Source: Anniella stebbinsi
Lineage: Eukaryota; Chordata; Lepidosauria; Squamata; Anniellidae
Assembly (NCBI GenBank): GCA_029215795.1
Contig: JARDYH010000004.1
Coordinates: forward strand, 32,554,001 to 32,618,000
Reading direction: 5' to 3'
Length of the DNA stretch: 64,000 nt
The translations under genes and the position numbers were made by a program. Every line of letters starts with the position of its first letter. Within the stretch, counting starts at the first letter, position 1. This document shows positions 1 to 11,439 of the stretch, in pieces. Under the pieces are notes generated by a model. That model did not search any database. It was not told the origin of the DNA and worked only from the letters and a program-made list of their open reading frames with translations.

Positions 1-329
1 TGGGGCTATGCAGATACGAGCTTAGGTTTCATAATGGCTCCAGTTGAGTTTTGTGGAATGGACAGCTCCAGTTTGTTATATGTGTGTGTATAACCAATGG
101 GGTATTTGTGTATAGCCACTGGGGACATCAGGGGTAGGTTTAGTCCTTAATGCAATGTTTTTTCTTGAGTTTGCACCCGTTTATTTTGACCTAATGATTT
201 CCCTTCAGTCCTATTGGGGTGGGGAATAAAGTTCTGGTCATGTGCTCCAGCCTCTATAGAGACCCTAGAAATGTGCAGCCTCTATAGCTACCATATGAAG
301 TGTGTGTGTGTGCGTGCGTGCGTGGGCAA
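1..329. other. Unassigned flank, no gene seen
   Basis: This stretch is AT-leaning single-copy-looking sequence ending in a short GT-rich run (about 299-322). I see no exon, RNA gene or recognisable transposon in it. Confidence 0.5.
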
Positions 330-469
330 TGGAGGCTGGTGGCTCCAATGTCAATGGGGCAGAGATTCCACTCTGGGTTTTAGTCAGAACCAATCAGAAC
401 TCTGTAGAGTTTTGACAGAAATTCAGAGTGGATTCACCGCCTCGTTGACATTGGAGCCACCAGCCTCCA
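330..469. mobile_element. Palindromic MITE-like element, 140 bp
   Basis: The two ends are inverted copies of each other. TGGAGGCTGGTGGCTCCAAT opens at 330 and its reverse complement closes at 469, with imperfect pairing continuing inward for about 45 bp. There is no coding potential. A non-autonomous DNA transposon is the natural reading, possibly hAT-derived, but I cannot find a target duplication. It lies directly beside the tail of the next L2 element. Confidence 0.65.
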
Positions 470-490
470 CTGTGTGCTGTTTGTGCGTGT

Positions 491-2040
491 ATACGTAATA
501 ATAATAATAATAATAATAATAAATTTATTTATTACCCGCCTCTCCCTCCGGATCGAGGCGGGGAACATCATCATCATAAAACACACAAAACTGATTAAAA
601 ATACATAAAACCAGTATATCATTAAAATACCAATAAAACACTTAAAATTCATCTGAGTAGGCCTGCCGGAAGAGCTCAGTCTTTATAGATCTTTTAAATT
701 CCGCAAGACTGGTAAGTTCACGGATTTCTCCCGGCAGGTCATTCCACAGTCTGGGAGCGGCAGAAGAGAAGGTCCTCTGGGTAACTGTTGTCAGTCTAGT
801 TTTTGCTGACTGTAATAAATTCTTCCCAGAGGACCTAAGCGTGCAGGGCGGATTGTATAGGAGAAGGCGATCCCGCAGGTAACCTGGACCCAAACCATGT
901 AGGGCTTTAAAGGTAATGACCAACACTTTGTACTTCACCCGGAAACTAACTGGCAGCCAGTGGAGAGATTTCAAAGCTGGTGTGATATGGTCACCCCTAG
1001 GTGTACCAGTGACCATTTGAACTAGTTGAAGTTTCCGGACTAGGCACAGAGGTAGCCCTATGTACAGCGCATTGCAGAAGTCGAGTCTCGAAGTTACCAG
1101 CACGTGCACTACCGTCTTTAGGTTTTCCAACTCTAGGAAGGGGCGCAGCTGGCGTATCAGCCGAAGCTGATAATAGGCACTCCTGGCCGTCGCATCTATC
1201 TGGGCTGTCATTTGGAGCGACGGATCCAGGAGCACCCCCAAGCTGCGAACACAGTCTTTCAGGGGGAGTGTAACCCCATCCAGAACTGGTTGACACACCT
1301 CCAACCCCAGGTTGTGGCCCTTGACAGTAAGCACCTCCGTCTTGTCTGGATTCAGCTTCAGTTTGTTTTTCCTCATCCAGCCCATTACCACCTCTAAGCA
1401 TTCATTCAGAGGAGACACACTATCCTTAGCTGATGCTGTTGTCAGAGGCATAGAGAAATATATTTGGGTGTCATCAGCATACTGATAGCACCCCGCCCCA
1501 TGCCTCTGGATGATCTCTCCCAGCGGTTTCATGTAGATGTTAAACAGCATTGGGGATAGGATGGCGCCTTGTTGTACACCACATAGCAGCTCCTTCTTTG
1601 AGGAGCAACTATCCCCAAGCATCACCATCTGGAACCTACCTGAGAGGTAGGACCGGAACCACTGAAGCACAGTGCCTCCGAGTCCCAATCCCCTCAGGCG
1701 TTCCAGAAGGATACCATGGTCGATGGTATCGAAAGCTGCTGAGAGGTCCAGAAGTACCAGCAGGGACACACTCCCCTTGTCAATACTCAAGCGTAGATCA
1801 TCCACTAAGGCGACCATAGCAGTCTCAACTCCATATCCTGCCCTGAAGCTGGTTTGAAAAGGGTCTAGAAAATCTGTATCATCCAAAACTGCTTGGAGTT
1901 GGAAGGCAACCGCCCTCTCGATCACCTTGCCCAGAAACGGAAGGTTTGATACTGGTCTGTAATTATTAAGGGTCAGGGGATCCAGGGAGGGCTTTTTTAG
2001 AACCATGGATTCTGTCCACAGAACATAACTGATGGCTGAA
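491..2040 (-). mobile_element. LINE of the L2 group, 5'-truncated, RT frame open
   Basis: The minus strand carries one uninterrupted frame of 476 codons (642-2072) covering most of a non-LTR reverse transcriptase. Visible motifs are NNYRPVSNLPFLGKV (RT block 1), LLDLSAAFDTIDH (block A, catalytic Asp), GVQQGAILSP in place of the usual GVPQGxxLSP, and the catalytic YADDTQ. The C-terminal region contains LHWLPVSF and RLWNDLPGEI. The 3' end is a short UTR followed by an ATT-type tandem tail (about 497-521), typical of L2-like elements that prime on microsatellites. The apurinic endonuclease and 5' part are missing, so the copy is dead on arrival. The 5' boundary near 2010-2045 is approximate. Compared with the related plus-strand copy near 60,200, about five residues are missing before VTGTPRG. 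Confidence 0.9.
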
Positions 2041-2072
2041 TCAGCCTTGGATTCGCTGTTTATGTTTGTCAC

Positions 2073-3098
2073 GCAAACTGCAAAGGCAGGAAGTGGCTGG
2101 GCTGAAGATGGTGAGTGAAGAACGCAGTATAATTTCTGTCTTATTGTTATGTTTGTCTTTGCCCTTTAAGCAAGAAGCAGTACAGCTACATCTTGGTTGG
2201 GCATCCTGGTGCCCGCCAAATGTCAGGGATAAAGGAAATTTAGTCCAAAACATCCAGAGGGCACCAGGCTGCTTACACCATAGCAGAGCTGAATCCAGGA
2301 GAAAAAAATAGTTTGGGGAGGAGTGAAAAGGTGTCATAACCATTATTAGAGGAGCAAGAATTTAATCCATACTACATAGCCTGGGCCGGCCCTATTAGGC
2401 AGAATGAGCCGGTTGCTTCAGGTGGCAGATGCTGGGAGGTGGCAGGAAGGTGTTGAAGGAGAGAACTGTGTGCCACAGGTCCTGCTGTGTACCCTCAAGC
2501 TAGCCTACTGTCTTCAGATGCAGTGGAGGATGCTGTCCCATTGTCAGTGTCAAAAAAAAATAATTCAACTGCCTGTCCAGTTAGCTTAGGTGTGGGCAAC
2601 TTTGGGAGGTCCAGGGGCATTCCCCACCCCCATGACCACCTCAGGCTGCACTCCCTGATGGTGTCAAAAGTAATAAAACCAGGGCATCCATAGTTGCTGT
2701 GGAGCACCAAAAGGGTCCAAATTAGCTTTTTGCAAGATGTTTTTATAGATGTCATTTTTCAAAGAACTTAAAAAAAAATGGATCTGGGGAAAAGCGGGGG
2801 CCGTATGCAGTGTGAGTATTGACTACCTCTGAGTTAACTTTTGCATATGGAATGGGAAGGAGTTACATCTTGTTCTTTGCTTCAGGCGGAAAAAATTCTT
2901 GAGCCATCCCCGTACGTAGGATTTCAATATGCTGAGTCTGAAAGCTGTGGGAAATGGAAACATTTGAGAGGAGCATTTGCTACTCCTGGCTAGTGATTCC
3001 CATTGTTTGGGCATTTTGATAGTATTAGCCAAGGTGAAACGCTGGCATGGCAATGTCTTTCACTCTTGTCATACATCCTGTGGTAGATTCAATACAAT
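2073..3098. other. Intergenic, one weak repeat
   Basis: No exon is recognisable. Positions 2588-2720 (GGGCAACTTTGGGAGGTCC and following) resemble the segment at 8030-8130, so this is probably an old dispersed repeat. The rest looks unique. Confidence 0.4.
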
Positions 3099-3325
3099 GG
3101 CCTGGTTCACATGTAAAGACAACCTGTGGGTTGTTTAAATCATGGGTACTTGTGACCATGTTGCAGCGAGCAAGCATGCAACCTCTTGACTGCTCGCCAC
3201 TTCTCCTTTGGTAAATAACCAAGGAATGTCCCCTGATGTCTGAACCCCGCACTCTGAGTTGATGAGGGAGAAACAGACCAGAGTTTCATTTAAACAACCC
3301 ATGGGTACTCATATGTGAATAGGCC
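3099..3325. mobile_element. Palindromic repeat, AACCCATGG family
   Basis: The left end (GGCCTGGTTCACATGTAAA) and right end (TACTCATATGTGAATAGGCC) are inverted repeats, and both arms contain a CCCATGGGTTGTTT-type core. Related copies occur near 6958-7175, 44,400-44,660 and 56,350-56,525. This is probably a non-autonomous DNA transposon. A CAAT flank is shared on both sides but is too short to count as a proven target duplication. Confidence 0.55.
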
Positions 3326-3805
3326 CAATTTCTGGTCAGATGTGGCCTTTGAGCCAAGAGGCCTTACTACTTGCAGAACAGCAGCTTGTTTTAAACCAGC
3401 TTCGTATCAAGTATTTGAGTTACATAAAGAAGATGGTGTTTCATGTTTTAACAGGAGCCACTGCCTTGTATGATTAGAAGCGATGTTATGGTATTTCTGT
3501 AGTCACTGTAAAAGAACAGGACGTCCTGTGTCCTTCCTCCAAGAGGTCCGTTTCTTTTATTTTGTACAACACCATGGATCACTTATCTTGTAATGGCTGT
3601 TGCAACATTCAGTTACATTCACTTATCATCTTTTTCTTTTCTATATAAAAAAGGTGGGGGAAATATGGCATTACCAGAAAAAGGCAATTAAAATGATCAG
3701 GGGTCTGGAGTAACTTATCTATAAGGAAAGATTAGAACACTGAGGATCTCTTAGTTTAGATAAAAACGTGAGGAAGTGAGGCAGGACACACACACATATT
3801 AGAGC

Positions 3806-3868
3806 AGCCTTTCCCAATCTGTTTCCCTCCTGAAACATCTGGAGTGTGAAACATCTGGAAAGTACCTG
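3806..3868 (-). repeat. Fragment of the ACTACAACTCCCA palindrome family
   Basis: GCAGCCTTTCCCAATCTG and the following CATCTGGA segments match one arm of the palindromic family seen complete at 7746-7870 and 53,812-53,956. Only a degraded part is present here. Confidence 0.45.
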
Positions 3869-4029
3869 GTTGGGAATGATTGAAACTGAAAAATTGATTC
3901 TGTCTTCCATTACCTTCCATTACCACCAATGGTAGAAGTACTTGAGGGGCTGCTGCTGCAGTTATTAAAAACAGGAAGACAGGAATGGCAGAAAGTGCTT
4001 GGTTCATGTTGCATTTATGCAGTTTGATA

Positions 4030-5097
4030 GGTTTATTTATTTATTACATTTGTATACCGCCCCATAGCCGAAATTCTCTGGGCAGTTTACATAAGATTAA
4101 AACAATTAAAAACAATATACAAAAATTAAAACAACAAAAACATATAATATACACACAATGTACACATACATTTAAAACCACTATAATAACTTTAAAAAGC
4201 TAAATGCCTAAAAAAACAACACATACCCAGGCTCATCAGATATTGCGAAATGCCTGAGAGAAGAGGAAAGTCTTGACCTGGTGCTGAAAAGATAACAATG
4301 TTGGCGCCAGGCAGGCCTCGTTGGGGAGACCTTTCCACAATTGGGGGGTCACCACAGAGAAGGCCTCTCCCTTGTTGCCAGCCTCTGAGCTTCCCTCAGA
4401 GTAGGCACTCAGAGGAGGACCTTAGATGTTGAACGCAGTGTTCAGGTAGGCTCATGTCAGGAACGGGGTTCCATCAGGTATTGTGATCCTAAGCCGTGTA
4501 AGGCTTTATAGGTTAAAACCAGCACCTTGAATCGGGCACGGAAACATACAGGCAGCTAATGCAAGTGGGCCAGAGTACGTCTTATATGCTCGAACCTTCT
4601 GGTCCCAGTTATCAATCTGGCCGCTGCATTTTGCGCAAGCTGCAGCTTCCGGACTGTCTTCCAAGGCAGCCCCACGTAGAATGCATTGCAATAATCTAAC
4701 TTGGAAGTTACCAGAGCATGGACAACTGAAGCCAGGTTTTCCCTGTCCAGATAGGGGCGTAGCTGGGCCACCAACCAAAGTTGGTTGAAGGCACTCTGTG
4801 TCACCGAGGCCACCTGCGCCTCAAGTGACAGAGATGGTTTTAGGAGAACCCCCAAGCTACGAACTCGCTCCTTCAAGGGGAGTGCAACCCCATCCAGAAC
4901 AGGTTGAAGACCTTCCATCCGGTTAGCAGAACCACCCACTAACAGTGTCTCAGTCTTGTTTGGATTGAGTTTCAGTTTATTAGCCCTCATCCAGTCCATT
5001 GTCGCAGCCAGGCACCGGTTCAGCACATCCACAGCCTCACCTGATGAAGATGAAAAGGAGAAATAGAGCTGTGTGTCATCAGCGTACTGATAATACA
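4030..5097 (-). mobile_element. L2-like LINE, second subfamily, 5'-truncated
   Basis: On the minus strand a 180-codon frame (4556-5098) starts within the catalytic motif YQYADDTQLYFS and continues through the thumb region (MDWMRANKLKLNPNKTE, LGVLLKPSLSLEAQ, HALVTSKLDYCNAFYVGLP) before a stop and a decayed C-terminus. The 3' UTR contains the CCGCCCCATAGCCGAA / CTCTGGGCAG signature and ends in a TTTATTTATTTATT tail. That signature differs from the tail of the element at 491-2040, so this is a separate subfamily. Its 3' tail recurs on its own at 24,700, 42,650, 59,000 and 63,230. Confidence 0.85.
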
Positions 5098-5204
5098 CAA
5101 TAACAACTCACACTCAACCAATGCTTAATCCATGCTCTGACTTGTCATGTTGCGTGAACCCAGTGAGTTTTATGGCGCCTTAAAGCTTGACTTAAGCTAA
5201 GGCT

Positions 5205-5336
5205 GACAGGATCTACACTACTGCTTTTAAAACGGTTTATAATAGTATTGACACTTGTTGGGGCCCATGACACATTCCATATACCATTTTCAAACCGCTT
5301 TCAAAGTGTTATGTCCTGCTTGGCGTAGATCTGGCC
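5205..5336. mobile_element. MITE-like element related to 18,839-18,978
   Basis: The ends are imperfect inverted repeats built on GGATCTACACTACTGC and GGCGTAGATCTGGCC. The interior (TTTTAAAACGGTTTATAA and GGGGCCCATGACACATTCC) is recognisably the inverse of the element at 18,839-18,978. No coding potential. Confidence 0.6.
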
Positions 5337-5565
5337 TCTGTTTTTGTTGCAACAGCGTACCTAGTTCTATAGAAATTGTCTGCTTGTAGTAACTCTAGAC
5401 AATCACTCCATCTAGTGGCTGGTTTCTGCTATGACATTTGTATTTTTTGTATTTTTTAAATGTGGTGGGCAAATATAGATTCTCTACAACCATGAAGTAT
5501 AAAAACATTCTTAAAGAAAATGGAACTTGGGGTCCACAACATCCTAGCAGATATGAACTACCTTA

Positions 5566-5735
5566 GCTCTGTGTGATAGTGCACATGCTTATGCAGAAGA
5601 TCCCAGGTTCAATCCCCGGCTTCTCCAGGTAGGGCAAGAAAGGATCCTGCCTGAAACCCTCAAGAGCAGCTTACAGTCAGAGTTGACAAGACTGGGCTGG
5701 TCTGACTCAATATAAGGCAGGTTCCTATGATTCAC
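5566..5735 (+). mobile_element. tRNA-derived SINE
   Basis: A tRNA-like head is visible, with the polymerase III B-box GGTTCAATCCC near 5606, followed by the conserved body ending in CAATATAAGGCAGGTTCCT. Three other copies are found at 6318-6490, 17,578-17,805 and 44,853-45,040. The tRNA part is too diverged to be a functional tRNA gene. Confidence 0.75.
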
Positions 5736-6317
5736 ATATATTTTTTTCCAATTACCTGAGGCAGCCAAGTAACTCTATGTATATGTATATCTAGAAGAGC
5801 ACTGTTCAGGCACAATGCATAGGGCAGTGTGTGTGTAGGGGGCATGGGGAAGTCTGGAGGGGTTTCTATGGCTGTAGGCCTGAATGTTGTAGAAGCCTCC
5901 AGGCACTCCTGCCCAGTTTCACAGAAACTTCTCCTTATGTTCAAGCGATTGTGCATAGAAGTCTCCTTCAGATCTTTTCTACTCAACATGGTCATGCTGG
6001 GAATGTTAGGGGTGAGGCCCTTTGCCCTCTATACACATTGCAATTCCCTGTTTAGATTATACTTTCATGGCCGGCCCTACGATTAGGCAGGATAAGGGAG
6101 CAGCGGTGGCAGCAGCAGCCCTGAGGCCCCCCACATGCCTTTCTCATCCACTTTGGCTGATGCTCCAGCAGCAGGGTCAGTACTTGGTTGTTGCTGGCCC
6201 AGCCTGGCCAGCTGGCTGTCTCATCTAGTCACCATCTGTCAGTGCATCACAGACAGTGCTGTTGGGGTACCTCCCCAAGCAAGAAGACAGAGAAGAAGCC
6301 AGCCCAAGCCATGCACG

Positions 6318-6490
6318 CCAGCATGTGTGATGTGGGAAGCGCACATGCTTGGCATGCAGAATATTCCAGGTTCAATCCCCGGCATCTCCAGATAGGGCTA
6401 GGAAAGAATCCTGTCTGAAACTCTGGAGAGCTACTGTCAGTCAGTGTCACCAGTTCTGGGTCTGACTGGGTATAAGGCAGCTTCCTGTGT
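6318..6490 (+). mobile_element. tRNA-derived SINE
   Basis: Second copy of the same SINE. GCACATGCTTGGCATGCAGA leads into the B-box GGTTCAATCCC, and the 3' end reads GGTATAAGGCAGCTTCCTGT. Confidence 0.75.
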
Positions 6491-6957
6491 TCTAGATTGA
6501 CACCACCTATGCTACACTGCAGCATTTGTGTGCATGAACAGCTGGTAGGTTCCAGGCAGAGCAGCAAGTGAATAATGAGTTATGAGGACAGAGCTGTGAG
6601 CGCTATACAGCCGAGCCTGCTCTGCCTGCTGCTGTTGGGTATGGTGGAGGATGTTGTCTCATTGCCGGGGTGGGAGTAAGACTAAACTGCCATTCCACTT
6701 GGGTTCTATGCACAAGTGTGTGGGGGAAATGCTGTGTATTACAACTGTTTTATGTTTTGTGTTTTGAAAAAGAGTTTTGTGACCCCTGTGTTAGACTGTA
6801 ATGTTTGAGGCCTTGTGTTATTACTATGTTACAGACCTGTTTAGTAGCAGCTGCTTAGTGACAGGTCCTGAAAAGGGAGAAAGAGATGGTCGCTTTTAAT
6901 ATTTAGAAGGCACCTGGATCAGGTAAATTCATTTTCTATTGCTCTGGGAATTATGAG

Positions 6958-7175
6958 ACAACAAACCATGGTTTAATTAATTAATTAAATGTAACCATGG
7001 CTTGTTGAATCATCGGATATTGTTAACCTGGAACTATGGGTTAATTATGGTTAACCATGAACAAGCTACAAAGAAAAGCCATAGTTTGTTGTTGGGTTGT
7101 GAATTGTGGGTTCTTTAAAGCATGAGTTGTCATTACATGTGAACCCAGAATTGTGAGTTGTTCATGGGTTGTTTC
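6958..7175. mobile_element. Palindromic repeat, AACCATGG family
   Basis: Repeated inverted cores AACCATGGTTTAATTAATTA, AACCATGGCTTGTTG and GTTAATTATGGTTAACCATG give the region strong self-complementarity. It is related to 3099-3325 but more decayed, and the boundaries are approximate. Confidence 0.45.
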
Positions 7176-7745
7176 ATCAGTCTACAAAGGCAGTGGGCAA
7201 GAGCTGTCAAAAAACCTAGCCTCATTACATGCCAATACTACAGTGCAGCAAAGGCACTTGGTATACAGGGAGGGAATGGGTAAAGGAGGAGGGAAACAGC
7301 TCAGGGATTGAGGAAATAAACCAAGGAACTCTGTTATTGTGGCAGGGAGCTCCTTAGGTCCTGAAATACAAACATTTCTAAAAAATAAAAACAATTGTAG
7401 ACATGTCTTTTTAAAGGAAAAGTGGGATTGAGGCAAGTGATTTCCCCATAGGTGTGTCTGTGCCCTCTTGCCCTTCACATTAGGAAACAAAATATCATGG
7501 GCTGGCCTTATGATTATATATGCAATTTGTGGGATGCAGTTCCTTGTGACTCCTGCAGCACTTCCTTAATTGAGAGGTTTTCTGTTGCAATTTGTAAGAC
7601 TATCCCATAGAAGGTCAACAGTGTTTGTTCAGATTTTGTGGATCTACTTATTTGAACAGAAATATTTCCCTATGTATATCCTTGCAATAGAAAAAAAAGA
7701 ATCTGCAAACAAACCTCGTGCCAGATGCTTGCGTAGCTCCTACTT

Positions 7746-7870
7746 CAGCCTTCCCAAGCTTGGTGCCCTGCAGATGAGTTGGACTACAACTCCTAGCCAG
7801 CATGACTGGCTGGGGAATGCTGTGAGTTGTAGTCCACTTCTGGAGGGTACCAGGTTGGAGAAGATTGTCC
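7746..7870. mobile_element. Palindromic element, ACTACAACTCCCA family
   Basis: GCCTTCCCAAGCTTGGTGCC at the left is the inverse of GGGTACCAGGTTGGAGAAGA at the right. GGACTACAACTCCTAGCCAG pairs with GAATGCTGTGAGTTGTAGTC around a small centre. This is one of the most abundant repeats in the window. It is a probable non-autonomous DNA transposon of squamate genomes; I cannot name the superfamily from sequence alone. Confidence 0.65.
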
Positions 7871-8029
7871 TATAAGATTGCTTATTGCACATGTGCAAAA
7901 AGCTGGTAATATTATCAAGCATCAGGTCATAACCAGTATGGCCCATTTATGCTTTGGAAATTTTTATCTTCAGAGGATGCTTTCCCATCACTCTTCTTTT
8001 TGTAGCTTGGATGCTAACATCTAAATCAG

Positions 8030-8297
8030 GGGTCAGCAACTTTGGGAGGTCCGAGTGGCATTTTTGCTCTACAGGCTGCACTCTGCAGGGTGCTGCGCTA
8101 TCTGTGAAGCAGCCCAAAATGTTTCTGGAAAAAAGCAAGCAGTTTGCCACCCAAATTTGGTAACAAACTATTACATAGCACTAAAAGGGTTAAATGTAGC
8201 TTGTTCTCAAGCTATGTTTGACTCTTTTAGCACTCCTAGTGGCTTTTGATACATGTGCAAAAACACCTGGAGGGCACCAAGTTGGGGAAGGCTGCTA
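8030..8297. repeat. Two fragments of dispersed palindromic repeats
   Basis: Positions 8030-8130 resemble the segment at 2588-2720 (CAACTTTGGGAGGTCC). Positions 8255-8297 (CACCTGGAGGGCACCAAG) are one arm of the ACTACAACTCCCA family. Confidence 0.4.
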
Positions 8298-9039
8298 TGT
8301 GTAATACCTATATGGAACTTATGACCTATCAGGCCAGACACAGGCCAGTAGCTCTTTATGATAACCCAGTGGGAGTTTTGGAACATACTTTTGATTACCA
8401 TCAGGAATTTCTTCACCTTGGATCACTGATAACTCCTAAAGCAATGCTGTTTCATTTTTTTAATCTGATGATCCTGGATTCCTGCAGAAAGACCTTCTTA
8501 AGCAATTGTATACAGCTTAATTTGAAATCTCCAAAGCAACCAACTAAAGAGAAGTAGATTGATAAAATTTGTGAGACTCTTGAGTATATATAAACTGTGT
8601 GGACAAGGAATCCCAACTCGAAGAATAATATTATGGCACCATGGTTTCTGTTTATTTCCTGTGTTGAAGCTCTTCAAACTTTTGCTCAAATCCCAGCCAA
8701 GTATAGTTGCCTATATATATTTTTTTCTGATTAATGAACACATATACACAAAATGACATACACTCCCACACACTCCTGGTATATGTAGTATAACTTGTAT
8801 TTTTATGTTCATTTGCCATTGAGCATCTTCTTAGGCTGTTATACTGTAGATGTTCCATAAGCATATCCATGATAGACTAAGATTTATAATTAGTGAATTC
8901 CTTTATTTCTTTAATGATTTTGGTTCATTATGATGTAAGTTCGCCTTCTTTTTGTTGCCTTTATCTTGTTAACGTTATTTCAAAATAAAATTTTCATGAT
9001 AAAAAAGTGATAAGTGGTGGATCACAAGTTGTGTAGTCT
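8298..9039. other. Intergenic, nothing recognised
   Basis: AT-rich sequence with frequent short open frames on both strands, none resembling a protein family. No gene call is justified. Confidence 0.4.
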
Positions 9040-9200
9040 TGTATAACCAGAGGCAGTTAGCCTATATACACCAGTTACAGGGGAACATGGGTGGGAGGGT
9101 GCTGTTGCACCTGTGTCCAACTGATTGGCCACTGTGTGAACAGAGTGCTGGACTAGATGGACCCTTGGTTTGATCCAGCATGGCTCTTCTTATATGAAAC
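9040..9200 (+). mobile_element. LINE 3' tail (GGACTAGATGGACCC type)
   Basis: This is the 3' end of the same LINE family as 13,888-16,095: GGGGAACATGGGTGGGAGGG, then TGTGTGAACAGAGTGCTGGA, then GATCCAGCATGGCTCTTCTT. Only the non-coding tail is present, as expected for 5'-truncated LINE insertions. Confidence 0.75.
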
Positions 9201-9249
9201 AACAGAAATTAGTATTTCCTTGCCTCTACAGGTCCATCAAAGTCTAAAC

Positions 9250-9480
9250 TTGAGTACCTTCCAAATCACTATAAGATTGTTTGGGCAGGCTTTTAACAGC
9301 TGGGGTTAAACAGTGTAGGGTCATTTTAATCCCTATATTTTACATACTACATTGTTTATACTGTGTTAATTCTTAAACTGTTGTTAACCATCTTGAATTT
9401 AGAGAAGAATCATGGTAAAAATGGGAACATCCCCCTGCCCACAAAACAATAAATATGAATTGACTGCCATGGTTGCTTAT
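9250..9480 (+). repeat. Old LINE 3' end
   Basis: CAGGCTTTTAACAGCTGGGG followed by T-rich sequence and TTAACCATCTTGAATTTAGA resembles the terminal part of L2-type tails that precede a short tandem end. The copy is decayed and the boundaries are weak. Confidence 0.4.
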
Positions 9481-10394
9481 AACTGGTCCCAGTTTGTAAA
9501 ATATATGAATAAATAATACAGATTGCAGCATCTGGCCCTCCCAAATGTTGTAAAGCTGTACCATGTTGTTTTATTGCCTATTTGTTCTCTTGTGGCTGCC
9601 TGAATATCTTGTTCAGTTAGTGATTCAGAGTATGTGATGCATCTAGCCAGATATTTCTGCTACTGGCTAATAAGTGCCCATACTCTCAGTTGGGATTTTC
9701 ACATGACACTTGTAGCTATCTCATGACAACCATTCAACACAACCACCCAATTGAGTGTTAGCTGTCTTTGGAAGTTGGTCACTATCTGAATGCCATGTCA
9801 ATATATTGGGGACTATGACAAGCTCATCACTTGATAGCTACCACCTCATTATATGAGTTGGTCCTGTGTGTGCAACAAAATGGTGCTCAAACATCGACCA
9901 ACTCTTCCCCTCTGCCTCTGTTACTGGGAATTCAATGAGTGAAAAAGGAAGGTAATTTAATGGAGTACTGGAATTTAATAAGGGTTAAACCCATAGAATG
10001 GGGATGGGAAACTGAACTGTGATCACAGCTAATACCTAATTTGCAAGGCATACTATACTGCCATCACACACACACACACACACACACGCGCTGTAACTGT
10101 GTGTATCCGAGTTAAACTTGTTTAAGAGTCATTACAGTATGTTCCCCAGGAAACTCTAGGAGCTTTAACTTGTGAGGGGTGGGATGGAAGATCGCATAAA
10201 CAAGCTGTTTCCATAGTCTACACCCCATAGTATCCCAGAAACCTCACTCTCTCCCTTTGGCCTACCTTCAGGTCCCGATAGTCTACTGCAGTTTAGTTGG
10301 TGGGCAGGAACCCACAACTAATTTGCAGGTAAGTTACTAGCAATAGTGTCACACCATGGGTAGTGGAAAATTTTTAAAAGTGGGTCCCATAGCA
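9481..10394. other. Intergenic with a CA repeat
   Basis: A CA dinucleotide run lies at about 10,065-10,087. I recognise no gene or clear transposon in the remainder. Confidence 0.45.
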
Positions 10395-10650
10395 CATATT
10401 TGGGCAGGGATGCAGAACCTCTGGCCCACCGGCCTAATCCAGCCAGGAAGGCACCCCAATCTGGCCCGTGGAGCTTCTTGGGGTTCCTGCAGGGGACTAG
10501 ACTTAGGTTCCAAGACCTGCCTTCTGGCGGAATCCCCTTGGAGGGCATCCCTTACTCAGCTTGGAAGTAAGAGTTATCTCGGATCAAAGATAACTGTGGA
10601 GCAGCAGGAATTTCCCATACTTGGCAGAGACCTGAGTGTGGCTTGACTCA
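10395..10650. repeat. hAT-like dispersed repeat, partial
   Basis: GCAGGGATGCAGAACCTCTG followed by GGCCC-rich text resembles the widespread CAGGG-ended hAT-type non-autonomous elements (compare 22,165-22,470). The right end is unclear. Confidence 0.35.
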
Positions 10651-11439
10651 GTGCATGCTGGGGAGAGTTTGTGATTATGGTTTATGCTGCTCTGGGTACT
10701 TTTAGTAGAAGAATGTAGTAGTAGTAGTAGTAGTAATTTGTTACATTTATATCCCACATTTAAATAAACAATGCTGTGGTTGTTTTTTTTTGTTGAGCCT
10801 GAGGTAAGATGTTGCTCTTGCTTGGCTGAAGTCTAAAAGCTCAGGAGTAAGCAGGAATCAGTGTATTTTATGCCCTGTTGAGCAGGTGGCTCCTGTATAT
10901 CATGGAACTGGAAGGATATCCTTTGGGGGGAAAGATGGATAAACAAAACAGAAAAAACACATTGGTTTAAGCTGTGTTTTCCCAGCCATGCTGAATCTCT
11001 GAGCAGGCATTTGCAAATAATGCCCTTAGCACAGTTGAAGGAAATCCTGTCCTTTTGTGTTGGAATCGGGGAGTGGGGCTGGCGTGTATACATCCTTAGC
11101 AGCTGAACTGAAAAGCAACTGCATGGACTTCAGAAAGTGGTTTTTCATGCGCCTTCAGTTTAAAAGTGTAACATGGTATTATGCCTTTTAGAATTTCTCC
11201 AACTAGCAGAGGGCCTGGCCCAGCATCACTTCATGTATGAGAAGACATAAGCCTTGGGCTTGCACACTCACATTTCCCGCATTTGCTATTCTACCCTTCC
11301 TTTTCCTGGTTTGAAAATACTATGCTATCTAGCTGAATACAGTGTTCATCAGGACTCAGGATACCCTTGAGCCTATTTCACCATGGACTATTCTTGCAAA
11401 ACAAGGACCGTTCTAGCCTAACTGATCCATTGGCAAAGA

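Noticed and set aside
5566..5640. tRNA gene candidates at SINE heads (also 6318, 17,578, 25,900)
   Set aside because: The B-box is present but acceptor and anticodon stems do not hold, and each continues into a conserved SINE body.
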